NCBI GenBank assembly: GCA_019310385.1
Contig: JAFDEK010000062.1
Location: forward strand, 1-35,682
Length of the DNA stretch: 35,682 nt
Reading direction: 5' to 3'
Source of the DNA: Deltaproteobacteria bacterium
GTDB lineage: Bacteria; Myxococcota_A; UBA9160; UBA4427
Made by a program: the position numbers and the translations under genes. Positions 24,095-33,024 of this stretch are shown here, piece after piece; positions within the stretch are counted from its first letter, which is position 1, and each line of letters begins with the position of its first letter. The notes below the pieces were generated by a model. That model did not search any database. It was given only the letters and a program-made list of their open reading frames with translations, and was not told where the DNA came from.

Positions 24095-26005
24095 TCAGGA
24101 CGGAAGCATGTCCGGCGGCGCCATGCGCATGCCGCGACCAGTCGCACGCAGGAAGGTCGCTGCGCCTTCGGGCCACACGGCCCACAAGAAGCGGGAGAAG
24201 GGTCCCATGGCCTCCACCGAATAAGCCACCCGCCGTTCGATGGCGGCGCGGCCGAGCAGCTCGGCGGCATCCTCGGGCTGCATGCCCTTCATGTCGGCGT
24301 ACATCCGGGTCGGAGCACTCATGGGCGTGTGCACGAGGCCCATGTAGACGTTGGTAACGTGAATGCCATCGTCGGCAAGATCGATGCGCACCCCGTCGGC
24401 GAAGGTCTCGAGCGCCGACTTGGACGAGCTGTACGCGGTCGCACCGGGCCCGACCGCCTGGGCGCCCAGAGACAGCACGTTGATGACGTGTCCGAAGCCC
24501 CGCTCGCGCATGCCGGGCAGGAAGCCCAGGCACAGGGAGACCGGCCCGAAGTAGTTGAGCGCCATGACGCGCTCGTAGTCATGCAGGCGATCGAAGGCCT
24601 TCTCGATCATGCGATTGATGGCGCGCCCGGCGTTGTTGACCAGGATGTCGACACCGCCGTGGTCGCGCAGGACCGCCTCGATCAGCTCCTGGCGTGCAGA
24701 ATCGTCGGACAGGTCGGCGGGGTAGACCTGGGCCCTACCCCCCGCGGACTCGATCCGGGCCTTCAAGGCCTCGAGCTTGTCGGCGGAGCGCGCCACCGCG
24801 AGCACCTTGGCGCCCGCCTTGGCGAAGTGACACGCCGTCGCCTCGCCGATGCCCGAGGAGGCCCCGGTCACCAGCACGGTCTTGCCCCCGACGGCCGCCT
24901 CCAGGCTGTCATCGCGCAAGAGCTCCGGATCCAGGTGGCCCTGCCAGTAGTGCCAGAGACGTCTGGCATAACGATCGAGCTCCGGGCAGCGGATACCCGT
25001 ACCCGCCAGGGCCCGCTGGGTCTCGCTGCAATCGAAGCGGGTCGGGTGCTCCTTCAGGCCCATCAACTGAGAGGGGATGCCCAGCATGTCGAGGAAGGTC
25101 CCCGCGACCAGGAAGCCGGGTGGAAAGAAGCGGAAGACGAACTCCTGCATCTCCGGCGACAGCAGGTCGAGCACCTGCTGCCGCTCCAGGGGCGTGCTGA
25201 ACGAAGGCGCTCGCGCGGCCCGCGCCAGGGTGTCGAGCACGTCACCGAAGCGCTCCTCCTGCGGGTTGGTGAGGTGGAAGCAGGCGCCGTCGCCTTCATC
25301 GCGAAAGGCGAGGTGGTCCATGGCCGCGGCCACGTAGTCCACGGGCACCACGTTGAGATAGCCGCCCTCGATCCGGGGCAGCGGAGCCCAGCGCGGCAGG
25401 GCGTCGCCGAGGGTCTGCAGCGCCCCGAAGAGGTGGTAGAGGCCGTCGACCTCGTCCATCTCGCCAGTGTCCGAGCGGCCGACCACGATACCCGGGCGGT
25501 AGATGCGCCAGGGCAGATCGCACTCGCCGCGCACGACGGCCTCGGCCTCGCGCTTCGAGCGGAAGTAGGGCAGCGGGTGTTCGGCCTCCTGCTCGAACAT
25601 GCCCTCGTCGAAGAGGCCGTCGTAGGCACCCGCGACGGCCCAGGAGCTCCCATGGTGGAATCGCCGGGCGCCGAGGCTGCGCGCCAGCGCGACTGCACGC
25701 CGGGTGCCTTCGACGTTGACCCGCGTCAGGGCGTCCTCGTCCAGGCAAGCGAGGTCCTGCAGGGCCGCAAGGTGGAAGAAATGGTCGACCGCGTCGGGGC
25801 ATGCCGGCGACAGGTCCGGATCGAGGAGGTCCCCCTCCACGGCCACCACCCGTTCGGCCGCGGCTCCCCATCGCCCGCGCAGCTCCGCGAGCCTTGCCCC
25901 GGAACCGGGACGCAGCAGCGCATAGACCGTCTCGCCCCGAGCAAGCAGGTGGTCGATCAGGTTGGATCCGAGGAGCCCCGTTCCTCCGGTGATGAAGCTG
26001 ACCAT
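24095..26005 (-). CDS. Two-domain fatty acyl-CoA reductase (alcohol-forming type)
   Basis: A 636-residue protein. The frame is open to 26083, but ATG 26005 is used because GGAGG lies about 10 bases before it and the Rossmann motif comes at once (TGGTGLLGSN, 6-15). N-terminal extended-SDR domain (1-360): Tyr147/Lys151 in YFRSK, RIYRPGIVVGRSDTGEMDEV and IEGGYLNVVPVDYV. C-terminal classical SDR domain (372-636): TGASSGIG (380-387), NNAG (457-460), Ser512, Tyr525 and Lys529 in YSSSK. The arrangement and many segments agree with the bacterial fatty acyl-CoA reductases of the Marinobacter and mycobacterial type, which reduce acyl-CoA to alcohol via the aldehyde. It probably makes fatty alcohol for wax or ether lipids. 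Confidence 0.88.
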   Translation of the reverse strand: MVSFITGGTGLLGSNLIDHLLARGETVYALLRPGSGARLAELRGRWGAAAERVVAVEGDLLDPDLSPACPDAVDHFFHLAALQDLACLDEDALTRVNVEGTRRAVALARSLGARRFHHGSSWAVAGAYDGLFDEGMFEQEAEHPLPYFRSKREAEAVVRGECDLPWRIYRPGIVVGRSDTGEMDEVDGLYHLFGALQTLGDALPRWAPLPRIEGGYLNVVPVDYVAAAMDHLAFRDEGDGACFHLTNPQEERFGDVLDTLARAARAPSFSTPLERQQVLDLLSPEMQEFVFRFFPPGFLVAGTFLDMLGIPSQLMGLKEHPTRFDCSETQRALAGTGIRCPELDRYARRLWHYWQGHLDPELLRDDSLEAAVGGKTVLVTGASSGIGEATACHFAKAGAKVLAVARSADKLEALKARIESAGGRAQVYPADLSDDSARQELIEAVLRDHGGVDILVNNAGRAINRMIEKAFDRLHDYERVMALNYFGPVSLCLGFLPGMRERGFGHVINVLSLGAQAVGPGATAYSSSKSALETFADGVRIDLADDGIHVTNVYMGLVHTPMSAPTRMYADMKGMQPEDAAELLGRAAIERRVAYSVEAMGPFSRFLWAVWPEGAATFLRATGRGMRMAPPDMLPS

Positions 26006-26080
26006 GTGACGCCGGTCCTCCTGTTGTCTCGAGCGTGAGTCTACGCCCCGGCTGCGTCGAGCGCAGGTCGGCGACGCCCC

Positions 26081-26112
26081 CATGCCCTCATGCCCTCATG
26101 CCCTCATGCCTT
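26081..26112. repeat. 8-base tandem repeat at the tetR stop
   Basis: Four successive units of CATGCCCT (last one CATGCCTT) run from 26081 to 26112 and span the tetR stop codon on the minus strand. The stop is reached inside the second unit as read on that strand, so copy changes mainly alter the spacer to the reductase gene, not the TetR sequence. Confidence 0.85.
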
Positions 26113-26707
26113 TCACGAAGACGTCCATCAAAGCCTCGAGGTCGGCGCGCCGCTGCTCGGGCTGGTGACGGCGGCTCATGAGCAGGCCGAACACGCTGGT
26201 GAGCACCATGATGGCGAGCTGGTCCGACGCGAGGTCGCTGCGCAGCTCGCCCGCGTCGGCCGCCCGGGCAAAGTGGTGGGTGAGCTCTTCGAGGACGGGC
26301 GTGGGATGATCGGCGGCCTCTTCGGGCGGGGGGAGGCGCACGAAGGTGCCCAGAAGATCACGCATGAGCTCGGGCGCGTTGAGCTCCACCTCGATGCCGA
26401 CGATTCCATCGACCACGCCCGAGAGCACCGCGCGCAGCCCGGCCTCGCTGCCGCGCATCTCCCTCAACCTCGACGCGACCTGGGTCGAGTAGCGCTGCTC
26501 CAGCTCGATGAGAACGTGCTCCTTGCTGGGGAAGTGGAAGTAGAAGGTGCCTCTCACCACGCCGGCAGCCCGGGCGATGCGGTCCACCTGGGCGTTGGGG
26601 AAGCCCACAGCGCGAAACTCCGCCATGGCGGCGTCGAAGACGCGCTCCCGGGTCGCGGCGCGTTGCCGATCTCGGCGTGTCGGGGTGGTGGCGCCCACTG
26701 CGCCCAT
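26096..26707 (-). CDS. TetR-family transcriptional regulator
   Basis: A 203-residue protein at ATG 26707. The N-terminal helix-turn-helix domain (about 12-60) has RERVFDAAMAEFRAVGF, DRIARAAGVVRGTFYFHFPSKEHVL, the classic TetR signature. The C-terminal ligand domain is helical and not assignable to a ligand; fatty acyl-CoA is a reasonable guess from the neighbours. It sits head-to-head with the RND adaptor gene and upstream of the reductase and synthetase genes on its own strand, so it may control both directions. Repeats in the shared promoter are likely operators. Confidence 0.92.
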   Translation of the reverse strand: MGAVGATTPTRRDRQRAATRERVFDAAMAEFRAVGFPNAQVDRIARAAGVVRGTFYFHFPSKEHVLIELEQRYSTQVASRLREMRGSEAGLRAVLSGVVDGIVGIEVELNAPELMRDLLGTFVRLPPPEEAADHPTPVLEELTHHFARAADAGELRSDLASDQLAIMVLTSVFGLLMSRRHQPEQRRADLEALMDVFVKGMRA

Positions 26708-26809
26708 CGCTGGAACCTCGCATCCCCAAGCATCCCCAATGGGGAGTCGTACCGCTCTCCCGAGACCCGCAGCTGAGACCCACTCTCGAGGGCGACTCTC
26801 GTTGAAGCA

Positions 26810-26856
26810 AGTCGTTGACAGAAGTCATTAACACGAGTCATTGACTTCTGTCAACG
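26810..26856. promoter_or_regulatory. Operator-like repeat array between tetR and the RND genes
   Basis: Three direct repeats AGTCRTTRAC with a 13-base period start at 26810, 26823 and 26836. The same stretch contains a perfect 15-base inverted repeat, CGTTGACAGAAGTCA (26813-26827) and TGACTTCTGTCAACG (26842-26856), with a 14-base spacer. Each arm carries its own short palindrome (TTGAC-N4-GTCA). TTGACA occurs on both strands and suits a -35 box. On the plus strand, TTGACT (26841-26846) and CATACT (26863-26868) are 16 bases apart. This fits divergent promoters repressed by the TetR protein. Confidence 0.7.
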
Positions 26857-26986
26857 AAGGATCATACTCATCCCTCACATAGCCATATCCACACCCCGGC
26901 TTGCCGGGCGCCTCGCGCCACAGGCACTGCAGCCGGACGTGGACCTACACTCTGCAGGCGCGCCCGCCATTCAGGACGGCCCTCTC

Positions 26987-28234
26987 GTGAGCCCCAGCAA
27001 GAAGAAGATCCTGATCCCCGTGATCGTCCTGCTCCTCGCGCTCGGGCTGACGGTCGTCCTCGCGTCCGCACGCAAGGCACCGGAATCGAACCGCACCGCG
27101 GCGCCGCCTCCCCTGGTGCAGACCCTGCGCGTCGAGCCGAGCCAGGTGCAGTTTCGGGTGCGGGCCCAGGGCACGGTGGCGCCCCGGACCGAGAGTGACC
27201 TGGTCACCGAGGCCGCCGGGCGCATCCTGGCGGTCTCACCCCGCCTGCTCTCAGGCGCCTTCTTCGAGCCGGGCGACCGGCTCGTACGCATCGATCCCCG
27301 GGACTACGAAGCCTCCCTCGCAGGCGCCCGGGCCGCCGTGGCGCGGGGCAAGAGCCAGCTCGCCCTCGCCCGCTCGAGCCTCGAGAGAGAGCGCTCCATG
27401 GGCCGCGGCGGCGCCTCGAGCCAGGCCAAGCTCGACAGCGCGATCCACGCCGAGAAGGCGGCGACTGCGGGCCTCGAGGAGGCACGGGTCGCTCTGCGCC
27501 GCGCCGAGCTGAATCTCGAGCGCACCGACATTCGCGCACCATTCGCGGGGCGGGTTCGGGAGAAGTTCGTCGACGTGGGGCAGTTCGTGGGCACCGGCGC
27601 CCGGCTCGCCCGCATCTACGCCGTCGACTACGCCGAGATCCGCCTCCCCATTCCCGACGACGACCTCGCCTACCTCGATCTGCCCCTCGGTTACCGCGAC
27701 GACCCCCTGCTGCCCGAAGTCACGCCCGCGCCCTCCGACAGCGCGCCCCTCCCGCGCGGACCGGAGGTGATTCTCTCCGCGCGCTTCGCCGGCCGTCAGA
27801 ACACCTGGCGGGGGCAGATCGTGCGCACCGAAGGAGCGCTCGATCCCGAGACCCGCATGGTGACCGCCGTAGCCCGGGTGGACGATCCCTACGCGCGCGG
27901 CACGGACTCGAGCCGCCCTCCCCTCGCGGTCGGGCTCTTCGTCCATGCCGAGATCCTCGGCAAGACCCAGGGCGGCCTCGTCGCCATTCCGCGCAGCGCG
28001 CTGCGTCCCGGCGGCGAGGTGCTGGTCGTCGACGACGAAGACCGCCTGCGCATACGCAGGGTGGAGATCGCGCGAGCCGGCGCCGAGCAGGTGTGGCTGA
28101 AGCGAGGCATCGAGGCCGGTGAGCGCATCTGCCTGACCCCCCTCGCGATCGCGGTCGAAGGAATGCGGGTGCGCACCGAGCCCCTCGCAGCCGCGCATAC
28201 CGCCTCCGCGCGCAGCGAAGAGAATCCCCTGTGA
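26987..28234 (+). CDS. RND efflux periplasmic adaptor (membrane fusion protein)
   Basis: About 415 residues from GTG 26987; an upstream GTG at 26939 would add 16 residues. AGGA precedes the chosen start. One N-terminal span (about 7-27) anchors it in the inner membrane. The barrel-sandwich and hairpin regions follow: AAGRILAVSPRLLSGAFFEPGDRLVRIDPRDYE, a coiled-coil with many Ala/Arg/Glu, and LNLERTDIRAPFAGRVREKFVDVGQFV. The beta-barrel part is farther on. It links the RND pump to an outer-membrane channel, but no TolC-like gene is in the window. Its stop overlaps the pump start (GTGA). Confidence 0.9.
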   Translation: MSPSKKKILIPVIVLLLALGLTVVLASARKAPESNRTAAPPPLVQTLRVEPSQVQFRVRAQGTVAPRTESDLVTEAAGRILAVSPRLLSGAFFEPGDRLVRIDPRDYEASLAGARAAVARGKSQLALARSSLERERSMGRGGASSQAKLDSAIHAEKAATAGLEEARVALRRAELNLERTDIRAPFAGRVREKFVDVGQFVGTGARLARIYAVDYAEIRLPIPDDDLAYLDLPLGYRDDPLLPEVTPAPSDSAPLPRGPEVILSARFAGRQNTWRGQIVRTEGALDPETRMVTAVARVDDPYARGTDSSRPPLAVGLFVHAEILGKTQGGLVAIPRSALRPGGEVLVVDDEDRLRIRRVEIARAGAEQVWLKRGIEAGERICLTPLAIAVEGMRVRTEPLAAAHTASARSEENPL

Positions 28235-31200
28235 ACCGCGCCATCGCATGGTTCGCCGAGAACCACGTCGCCGCGAATCTCCTGATGCTGCTCATCATCA
28301 TGGCGGGTCTGATGAGCAGCATCGGCCTCAGGCAGGAGCTGCTGCCCGAGATCGAGCTGGACATCGTGTCGGTGACCGTGGTCTACCCCGGCGCAAGCCC
28401 CGGCGAAGTCGAGGAGGCCATCTGCCTGCGCATCGAGGAGGAACTCCAGGGCCTCCAGGGCATCAAGCGAATCACCTCGGTGGCCGCCGAAGGTGCGGGA
28501 AGCGTCACCGTGGAGCTCCTCGCGGGCGAGGACCTGCGAGCGCGCCTCGACGAGATCCGCGGCCGCGTCGACGCGATCGACACCTTCCCTGACGAAGCCG
28601 AGCAGCCTCTGGTGAACGAGGTCGCCATCAAGCGCTCGGTCATGCAGGTCGCCATCTCTGGCGAGGTCGACGAGTGGACCCTGAAGCGCCTGGGCGAGCA
28701 GGTGCGCGACGAGATTTCCGCCCTGCCCGGCATCACCGACGTGGAGCTCTACGCCGACCGGCCTTACGAGATCGCCATCGAAGTTTCCGAGGCCGCCATG
28801 CGCCGCCACAGCACGACCTTCGACGAGGTCGTGCAGGCGATACGCAGGTCGTCACTCGACCTGCCCGGAGGCGCCATCAAGACCGGCGCGGGCGAGATCC
28901 TCCTGCGCACCAAGGGCCAGGCCTATCGGGGCGAGGAGTTCGAGCGCATCGCTCTGGTATCGCGGCGGGACGGAACGCGCCTCGCCCTCGGCGACGTCGC
29001 CCGGGTGGTGGACGGCTTCGAGGAGATCGACCAGCACTCCAGCTTCGACGGCAAGCCGGCGGTCATCGTGAAGATCTACCGGGTCGGCAACCAGAAGACC
29101 ATCGCCCTCGCGAGGACCGTGCGCGAGTACGTCGAAGGGGCGCGCGAGCGGACGCCTCCGGGCGTGGAGCTCACTGTGTGGACGGATAGCTCGCGCCCAC
29201 TCCAAGGCCGGCTCAACAGCATGCTGCGCAACGCCCGTGGCGGCTTCATCCTGGTGGCTATCATCCTGGCGCTCTTCCTGCGCCTGCGTCTCGCACTCTG
29301 GGTCAGCTCGGGCATCCCCATCACCTTCCTCGGCGCGCTCGCCACCCTGCCCTTCCTCGACATCTCCATCAACATCATCTCCCTGCTCGGCTTCATCGTG
29401 GTACTCGGTATCGTGGTGGACGACGCCATCGTGGTGGGCGAGAACACGCACACCGAGCAATCGCGGACGGGGAGCAAGCTGCGGGGCGCGATCCTCGGCA
29501 CCCAGGGCGTCAGCGTGCCGGTGGTCTTCGGCGTGCTCACCACCATCGCGGCCTTCGCGCCCATGGGCTTCCTGCCCGGCCCCATGGGCACCATGGGCGC
29601 CGTGGTGCCCAAGGTGATCATCGCTTGTCTGCTCTTCTCCCTGGTGGAGGCCCTCTTCGTGCTGCCCGCGCACCTCGGCCACAGCATGCGCGGTGGCGAC
29701 GAGGACGTGAACGCGGAGCCCCGCAACCCGGTGGCGCGCCGCTGGCGGCGCTTCGCGGACGCCATCTCGGGCGGCCTTCAAAGGCTCATCGAGGGGCCCT
29801 ACCGGCGCCTGCTCGGACGGGCCCTCGAGTGGCGCTATCTCACGGTCGCCATCGCGGTCTCGCTCTTCCTCGTCACCACGGGACTCGTCGCGGGCGGCTT
29901 CATCCGCTTCGTCTTCCAGATGCCCGTCGAGGCGGACACTGTGGTGGCCGACATCACCATGCCCGAGGGCACGCCTGCCTCGGTCACGGCGGCCGCCGTG
30001 GCGCGCATCGAGGCCGCGGCCGTCGCTGTCAAGCAGGAGATCGAGGCCGGCAGACCCGCAGGCGCACCCCCGGTCATCACCCACCGGCTCGCTGCGGTCG
30101 GGGAGCAGCCCTTCCGCGACCGCCGCCAGAGTACCTCGGGCAGCGGCCGCAGGGGAGCCGGCGGCTCCAACGCGGGCGAGGTGCAGCTCGACCTCGCCGA
30201 TGCCAGGGACCGGGATCACAGCGCCATGGACATCGCCAACTTGTGGCGCGAGCGCGTGGGCGAGATCGCGGGCGCCGAGGAGCTCACGTACGTGTCCACC
30301 CTCATCACCGTCAGTCCCGCCATCGAGGTGCAGCTGCGCGGCCTCGAACTCGACGAGCTCCAGCGAGCCGCCGAGGCGCTGAAGCTGCGACTCGCCGCCT
30401 ATCCCGGTGTCTTCGACATCGCGGACTCCTTCCGCCTGGGCAAGCAGGAGCTCGAGTTGCAGCTCCTGCCGGCAGGCGAGAGCCTGGGCGTGACGGCACG
30501 CGACCTGGCCCGGCAGGTGCGTCAGGGCTTCTACGGGGTCGAGGTGCAGAGCATCCAGCGCGGGCGCGACGAGGTGAAGGTGATGGTCCGCTATCCCGCC
30601 GAGGAGCGGCGCTCCCTCGCCGACGTCGAGAGCATGCGGATCCGCACCACCGACGGCTCGGAAGTGCCCTTCGCCTACGTGGCCAAGGCCAGCCTGGGCC
30701 GCGGCTTCTCGGCCATCAAGCGCATCGACCGCCGCCGCGTCGTGAACGTGAGCGCCGAGGTCGACCTCGCCCTTGCGAACCCCAGCGAAATCGTGCGCGA
30801 CCTCAAGCGGGGCGCCATCCGCGAGGTGCTCGACGAGTTCCCCGGTGTCTCCCATTCCTTCGAGGGGCAGCAGGCCGACCAGCGCGAGTTCATGGCCGCC
30901 CTGGGCAAGGGGCAGCTCATCGCCCTCTTCGTCATCTACGGCCTGCTCGCCGTTCCGCTGCGCTCTTACGTCCAGCCCGGAATCATCATGAGCGCGATCC
31001 CCTTCGGCCTCGTCGGCGCGGTCTGGGGACATCTCGTCATGGGCTTCGATCTCACCATGTACTCGATCCTGGGCTTCGTCGCGCTCTCCGGCGTCGTCGT
31101 GAACGCGAGCCTGGTCCTGGTCGACTACGTGAATCGCCGCCGCGCCCAGGGTGCGGCCCTGCGCGAGTCCCTCGTCGACGCCGGCATCGCGCGCTTCCGC

Positions 31201-31506
31201 CCCATCCTGCTCACCTCCCTGACCACCTTCGCCGGCCTCACCCCACTGATGCTCGAGCAGAGCATGCAGGCCCGCTTCATGATCCCCATGGCGATTTCCA
31301 TCTCCTTCGGAGTACTGTTCTCGAGCTTCATCACGCTCTTCCTGGTGCCGGCGAGCTACCTGGTGCTGGAAGATCTGACGGGGCTGTTCGGAGCGTCAGC
31401 GGCGGGGGAGGAGCTTTCCACCACGCCGGTGCGCGAGGTACCGCATGACGGCGACGGGCACAGCTCGGGACAGAGGCGCGGCGGAGACCTCCGATCGCTT
31501 CGGTAG
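28231..31506 (+). CDS. RND-family efflux pump (inner-membrane transporter)
   Basis: A 1091-residue protein starting at GTG 28231, overlapping the adaptor stop. It has the family order: TM1 (about 14-32), a large periplasmic loop, TM2-6, a second large loop, TM7-12. The proton-relay pair Asp397-Asp398 lies in GIVVDDAIVVGEN. GASPGEVEEAI and LPGITDVELYADRPYEI are typical porter-domain segments. A Gly/Arg/Ser-rich insert follows TM6. The C-terminal 40 residues are hydrophilic. With the adaptor it should export hydrophobic compounds using the proton gradient. TetR-type control and neighbouring lipid genes suggest lipids or toxic hydrophobics, not proven. Confidence 0.93.
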   Translation: MNRAIAWFAENHVAANLLMLLIIMAGLMSSIGLRQELLPEIELDIVSVTVVYPGASPGEVEEAICLRIEEELQGLQGIKRITSVAAEGAGSVTVELLAGEDLRARLDEIRGRVDAIDTFPDEAEQPLVNEVAIKRSVMQVAISGEVDEWTLKRLGEQVRDEISALPGITDVELYADRPYEIAIEVSEAAMRRHSTTFDEVVQAIRRSSLDLPGGAIKTGAGEILLRTKGQAYRGEEFERIALVSRRDGTRLALGDVARVVDGFEEIDQHSSFDGKPAVIVKIYRVGNQKTIALARTVREYVEGARERTPPGVELTVWTDSSRPLQGRLNSMLRNARGGFILVAIILALFLRLRLALWVSSGIPITFLGALATLPFLDISINIISLLGFIVVLGIVVDDAIVVGENTHTEQSRTGSKLRGAILGTQGVSVPVVFGVLTTIAAFAPMGFLPGPMGTMGAVVPKVIIACLLFSLVEALFVLPAHLGHSMRGGDEDVNAEPRNPVARRWRRFADAISGGLQRLIEGPYRRLLGRALEWRYLTVAIAVSLFLVTTGLVAGGFIRFVFQMPVEADTVVADITMPEGTPASVTAAAVARIEAAAVAVKQEIEAGRPAGAPPVITHRLAAVGEQPFRDRRQSTSGSGRRGAGGSNAGEVQLDLADARDRDHSAMDIANLWRERVGEIAGAEELTYVSTLITVSPAIEVQLRGLELDELQRAAEALKLRLAAYPGVFDIADSFRLGKQELELQLLPAGESLGVTARDLARQVRQGFYGVEVQSIQRGRDEVKVMVRYPAEERRSLADVESMRIRTTDGSEVPFAYVAKASLGRGFSAIKRIDRRRVVNVSAEVDLALANPSEIVRDLKRGAIREVLDEFPGVSHSFEGQQADQREFMAALGKGQLIALFVIYGLLAVPLRSYVQPGIIMSAIPFGLVGAVWGHLVMGFDLTMYSILGFVALSGVVVNASLVLVDYVNRRRAQGAALRESLVDAGIARFRPILLTSLTTFAGLTPLMLEQSMQARFMIPMAISISFGVLFSSFITLFLVPASYLVLEDLTGLFGASAAGEELSTTPVREVPHDGDGHSSGQRRGGDLRSLR

Positions 31507-31542
31507 GGTACTCGCGTCGGGCGACCTCGACGGGGACGGCTG

Positions 31543-33024
31543 CTAGTCGCAGCGGTACATGTTGGATCGGGCAGGGTCGCAGAGGCCGGTGAGGTTGTAG
31601 GGCTCGATGGCGGCGGCGATTCGGCCCTGGAAGCGCGCGGATTCGACACGGCCAAGCTGCGGGATGGCGGCCAGGCGGCAGACATCCTCGTAGGCGTCAT
31701 CCACGATCTGGCGGAAGGCCGGGTCGTGGCTGTTGAGGAAGCCGATACCAGTCTGGGTGGGATCGCGACGACGTGCCGTCTCGCTGTAGTGGGCGCCGGC
31801 GAAGTAGAGCATGGCGTAGCTCTGCATCAGCTCGAAGTTTCGGAAGCCCACATAACAACCGTGGATGATCTTGTCGAGCAACGCGACATCTCGGAAGAGC
31901 GCCTGCTCGTAGACCGCCATCCCCTGTTCGCGGGCCTCGCCTTCGCGCTCCAGCACAGCGACGAGCCGCTCGATGCCCGCCAGTGTGAGGGCATTGCCCG
32001 AGCTGTGCAGGGGGTCCAGGAAGCAGGCGGCCGCGGGCAGCATCACCCAGCCGGGGCCGACAGCCCGCAGCGCCCGGCGCTGCATACGAGCCGTTCGAAA
32101 GAAGGGGGTGATGGGCGTTGCGTTCTCGAACTGAAGGGCCAGGGAAGGGAAGCGGTGCAGATGCTCCGCCCATTCCTGCTCGGGCGTCGCATCCAGTCGG
32201 CCCGGATGACGCCGCGTGTCCAGCACGAATCCCGCGCTGGTGACGTCATTGTCGAAGCGCAACACGTACATCCAGCCGCCGTCGAAGACGTGGTGAAGCG
32301 CGGCAGCGTGACAGGGGAAGGGATGATCGACGCTCTGCCCTCCCAGGGAATCGTAGAGATCTCCCCAGGCCGGCACACCGGTAAAGTGCGCGTAGAGGGC
32401 GCGAGAGTGCGTATGCACCCGGGACAGATCGTTCCCGACTGCGAGGAGCTTCCCCAGGATGCAGGCGTCGCCACTGGCGTCCACCACCAGGGGAGCGCGA
32501 AGCTGCAGGCTCCGCCCCGCCTGCACGCACTCGAGGGACCACGGATCGTCGCCCAGGATCTTCGTGAGCTCGCAGTGATCGAAGTAGGGAATCCCCGCGG
32601 CACGCACCTCGCCTACCAGAAAGGCGTCGAAGTCGGCTCGCAGCCAGTGGGTATCGCTGCTCTCATCGTCCCGGCTGGCGGCGACCACCAGCTCCTTCGA
32701 GTGGTCGGGGCCGGGGGCGAAGGGCCGCCCCTCCTCATGATGGAAGTAGCTGAAGCCGCGCTTCAGTCCACACACGAGCTCGGGGTAGCTGCGGCGCCAG
32801 GAGCCGTACTTGCAGAGCGGCTGCAGGCGCGGAAGTCCATAGCGGCGCGCCAGCTCGCCCAGCACCAGGTCTCCCTGGGGTGTCGAGGATTCGCCGATCG
32901 CGAAGCGAGGGTGGGATCCGCGCTCGATGAGTACGGGCCGGAGCCCGATCCGCTCGGCAAGCAGTGCCGTCAGGCTTCCGCCAAAGCCCGAGCCCAGGAT
33001 CAAGACGTCGGCCTGCAGCGTCAC
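31543..33024 (-). CDS. FAD-dependent oxidoreductase, flavin-halogenase-like
   Basis: A 493-residue protein at GTG 33024, whose start overlaps the stop of the radical SAM gene. The FAD-binding Rossmann motif GSGFGGS is at 11-17, followed by LIERGSHPRFAIGESSTP, a segment shared with flavin-dependent halogenases and geranylgeranyl-reductase-like enzymes. A second FAD-contact block, CFLDPLHSSGNALTLAGIE, is near residue 335-353. A Lys occurs in LCKYGSWRRSY, near where halogenases carry the catalytic Lys, but the WxWxIP halogenase signature is replaced by GGWMYVLRF. It could be a halogenase, hydroxylase or reductase. It is the last gene of the asparagine-synthetase-like/radical SAM set. Confidence 0.75.
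   Translation of the reverse strand: MTLQADVLILGSGFGGSLTALLAERIGLRPVLIERGSHPRFAIGESSTPQGDLVLGELARRYGLPRLQPLCKYGSWRRSYPELVCGLKRGFSYFHHEEGRPFAPGPDHSKELVVAASRDDESSDTHWLRADFDAFLVGEVRAAGIPYFDHCELTKILGDDPWSLECVQAGRSLQLRAPLVVDASGDACILGKLLAVGNDLSRVHTHSRALYAHFTGVPAWGDLYDSLGGQSVDHPFPCHAAALHHVFDGGWMYVLRFDNDVTSAGFVLDTRRHPGRLDATPEQEWAEHLHRFPSLALQFENATPITPFFRTARMQRRALRAVGPGWVMLPAAACFLDPLHSSGNALTLAGIERLVAVLEREGEAREQGMAVYEQALFRDVALLDKIIHGCYVGFRNFELMQSYAMLYFAGAHYSETARRRDPTQTGIGFLNSHDPAFRQIVDDAYEDVCRLAAIPQLGRVESARFQGRIAAAIEPYNLTGLCDPARSNMYRCD

Noticed and set aside
22595..26038. Long plus-strand frames over the acyl-CoA synthetase and reductase genes
   Set aside because: Both mirror well-supported minus-strand enzymes and contain no domains.
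24095..26083. Longer reductase start at 26083
   Set aside because: The extra 26 residues are Arg/Ser-rich without homology; ATG 26005 has a Shine-Dalgarno and begins the Rossmann motif.
28852..31032. Very long minus-strand frame inside the RND pump gene
   Set aside because: It is antisense to a strongly conserved transporter and reads as Gly/Asp/His-rich shadow sequence.
31507..31542. Terminator between the convergent RND and FAD-enzyme genes
   Set aside because: GC-rich but no convincing stem with matched arms was found.
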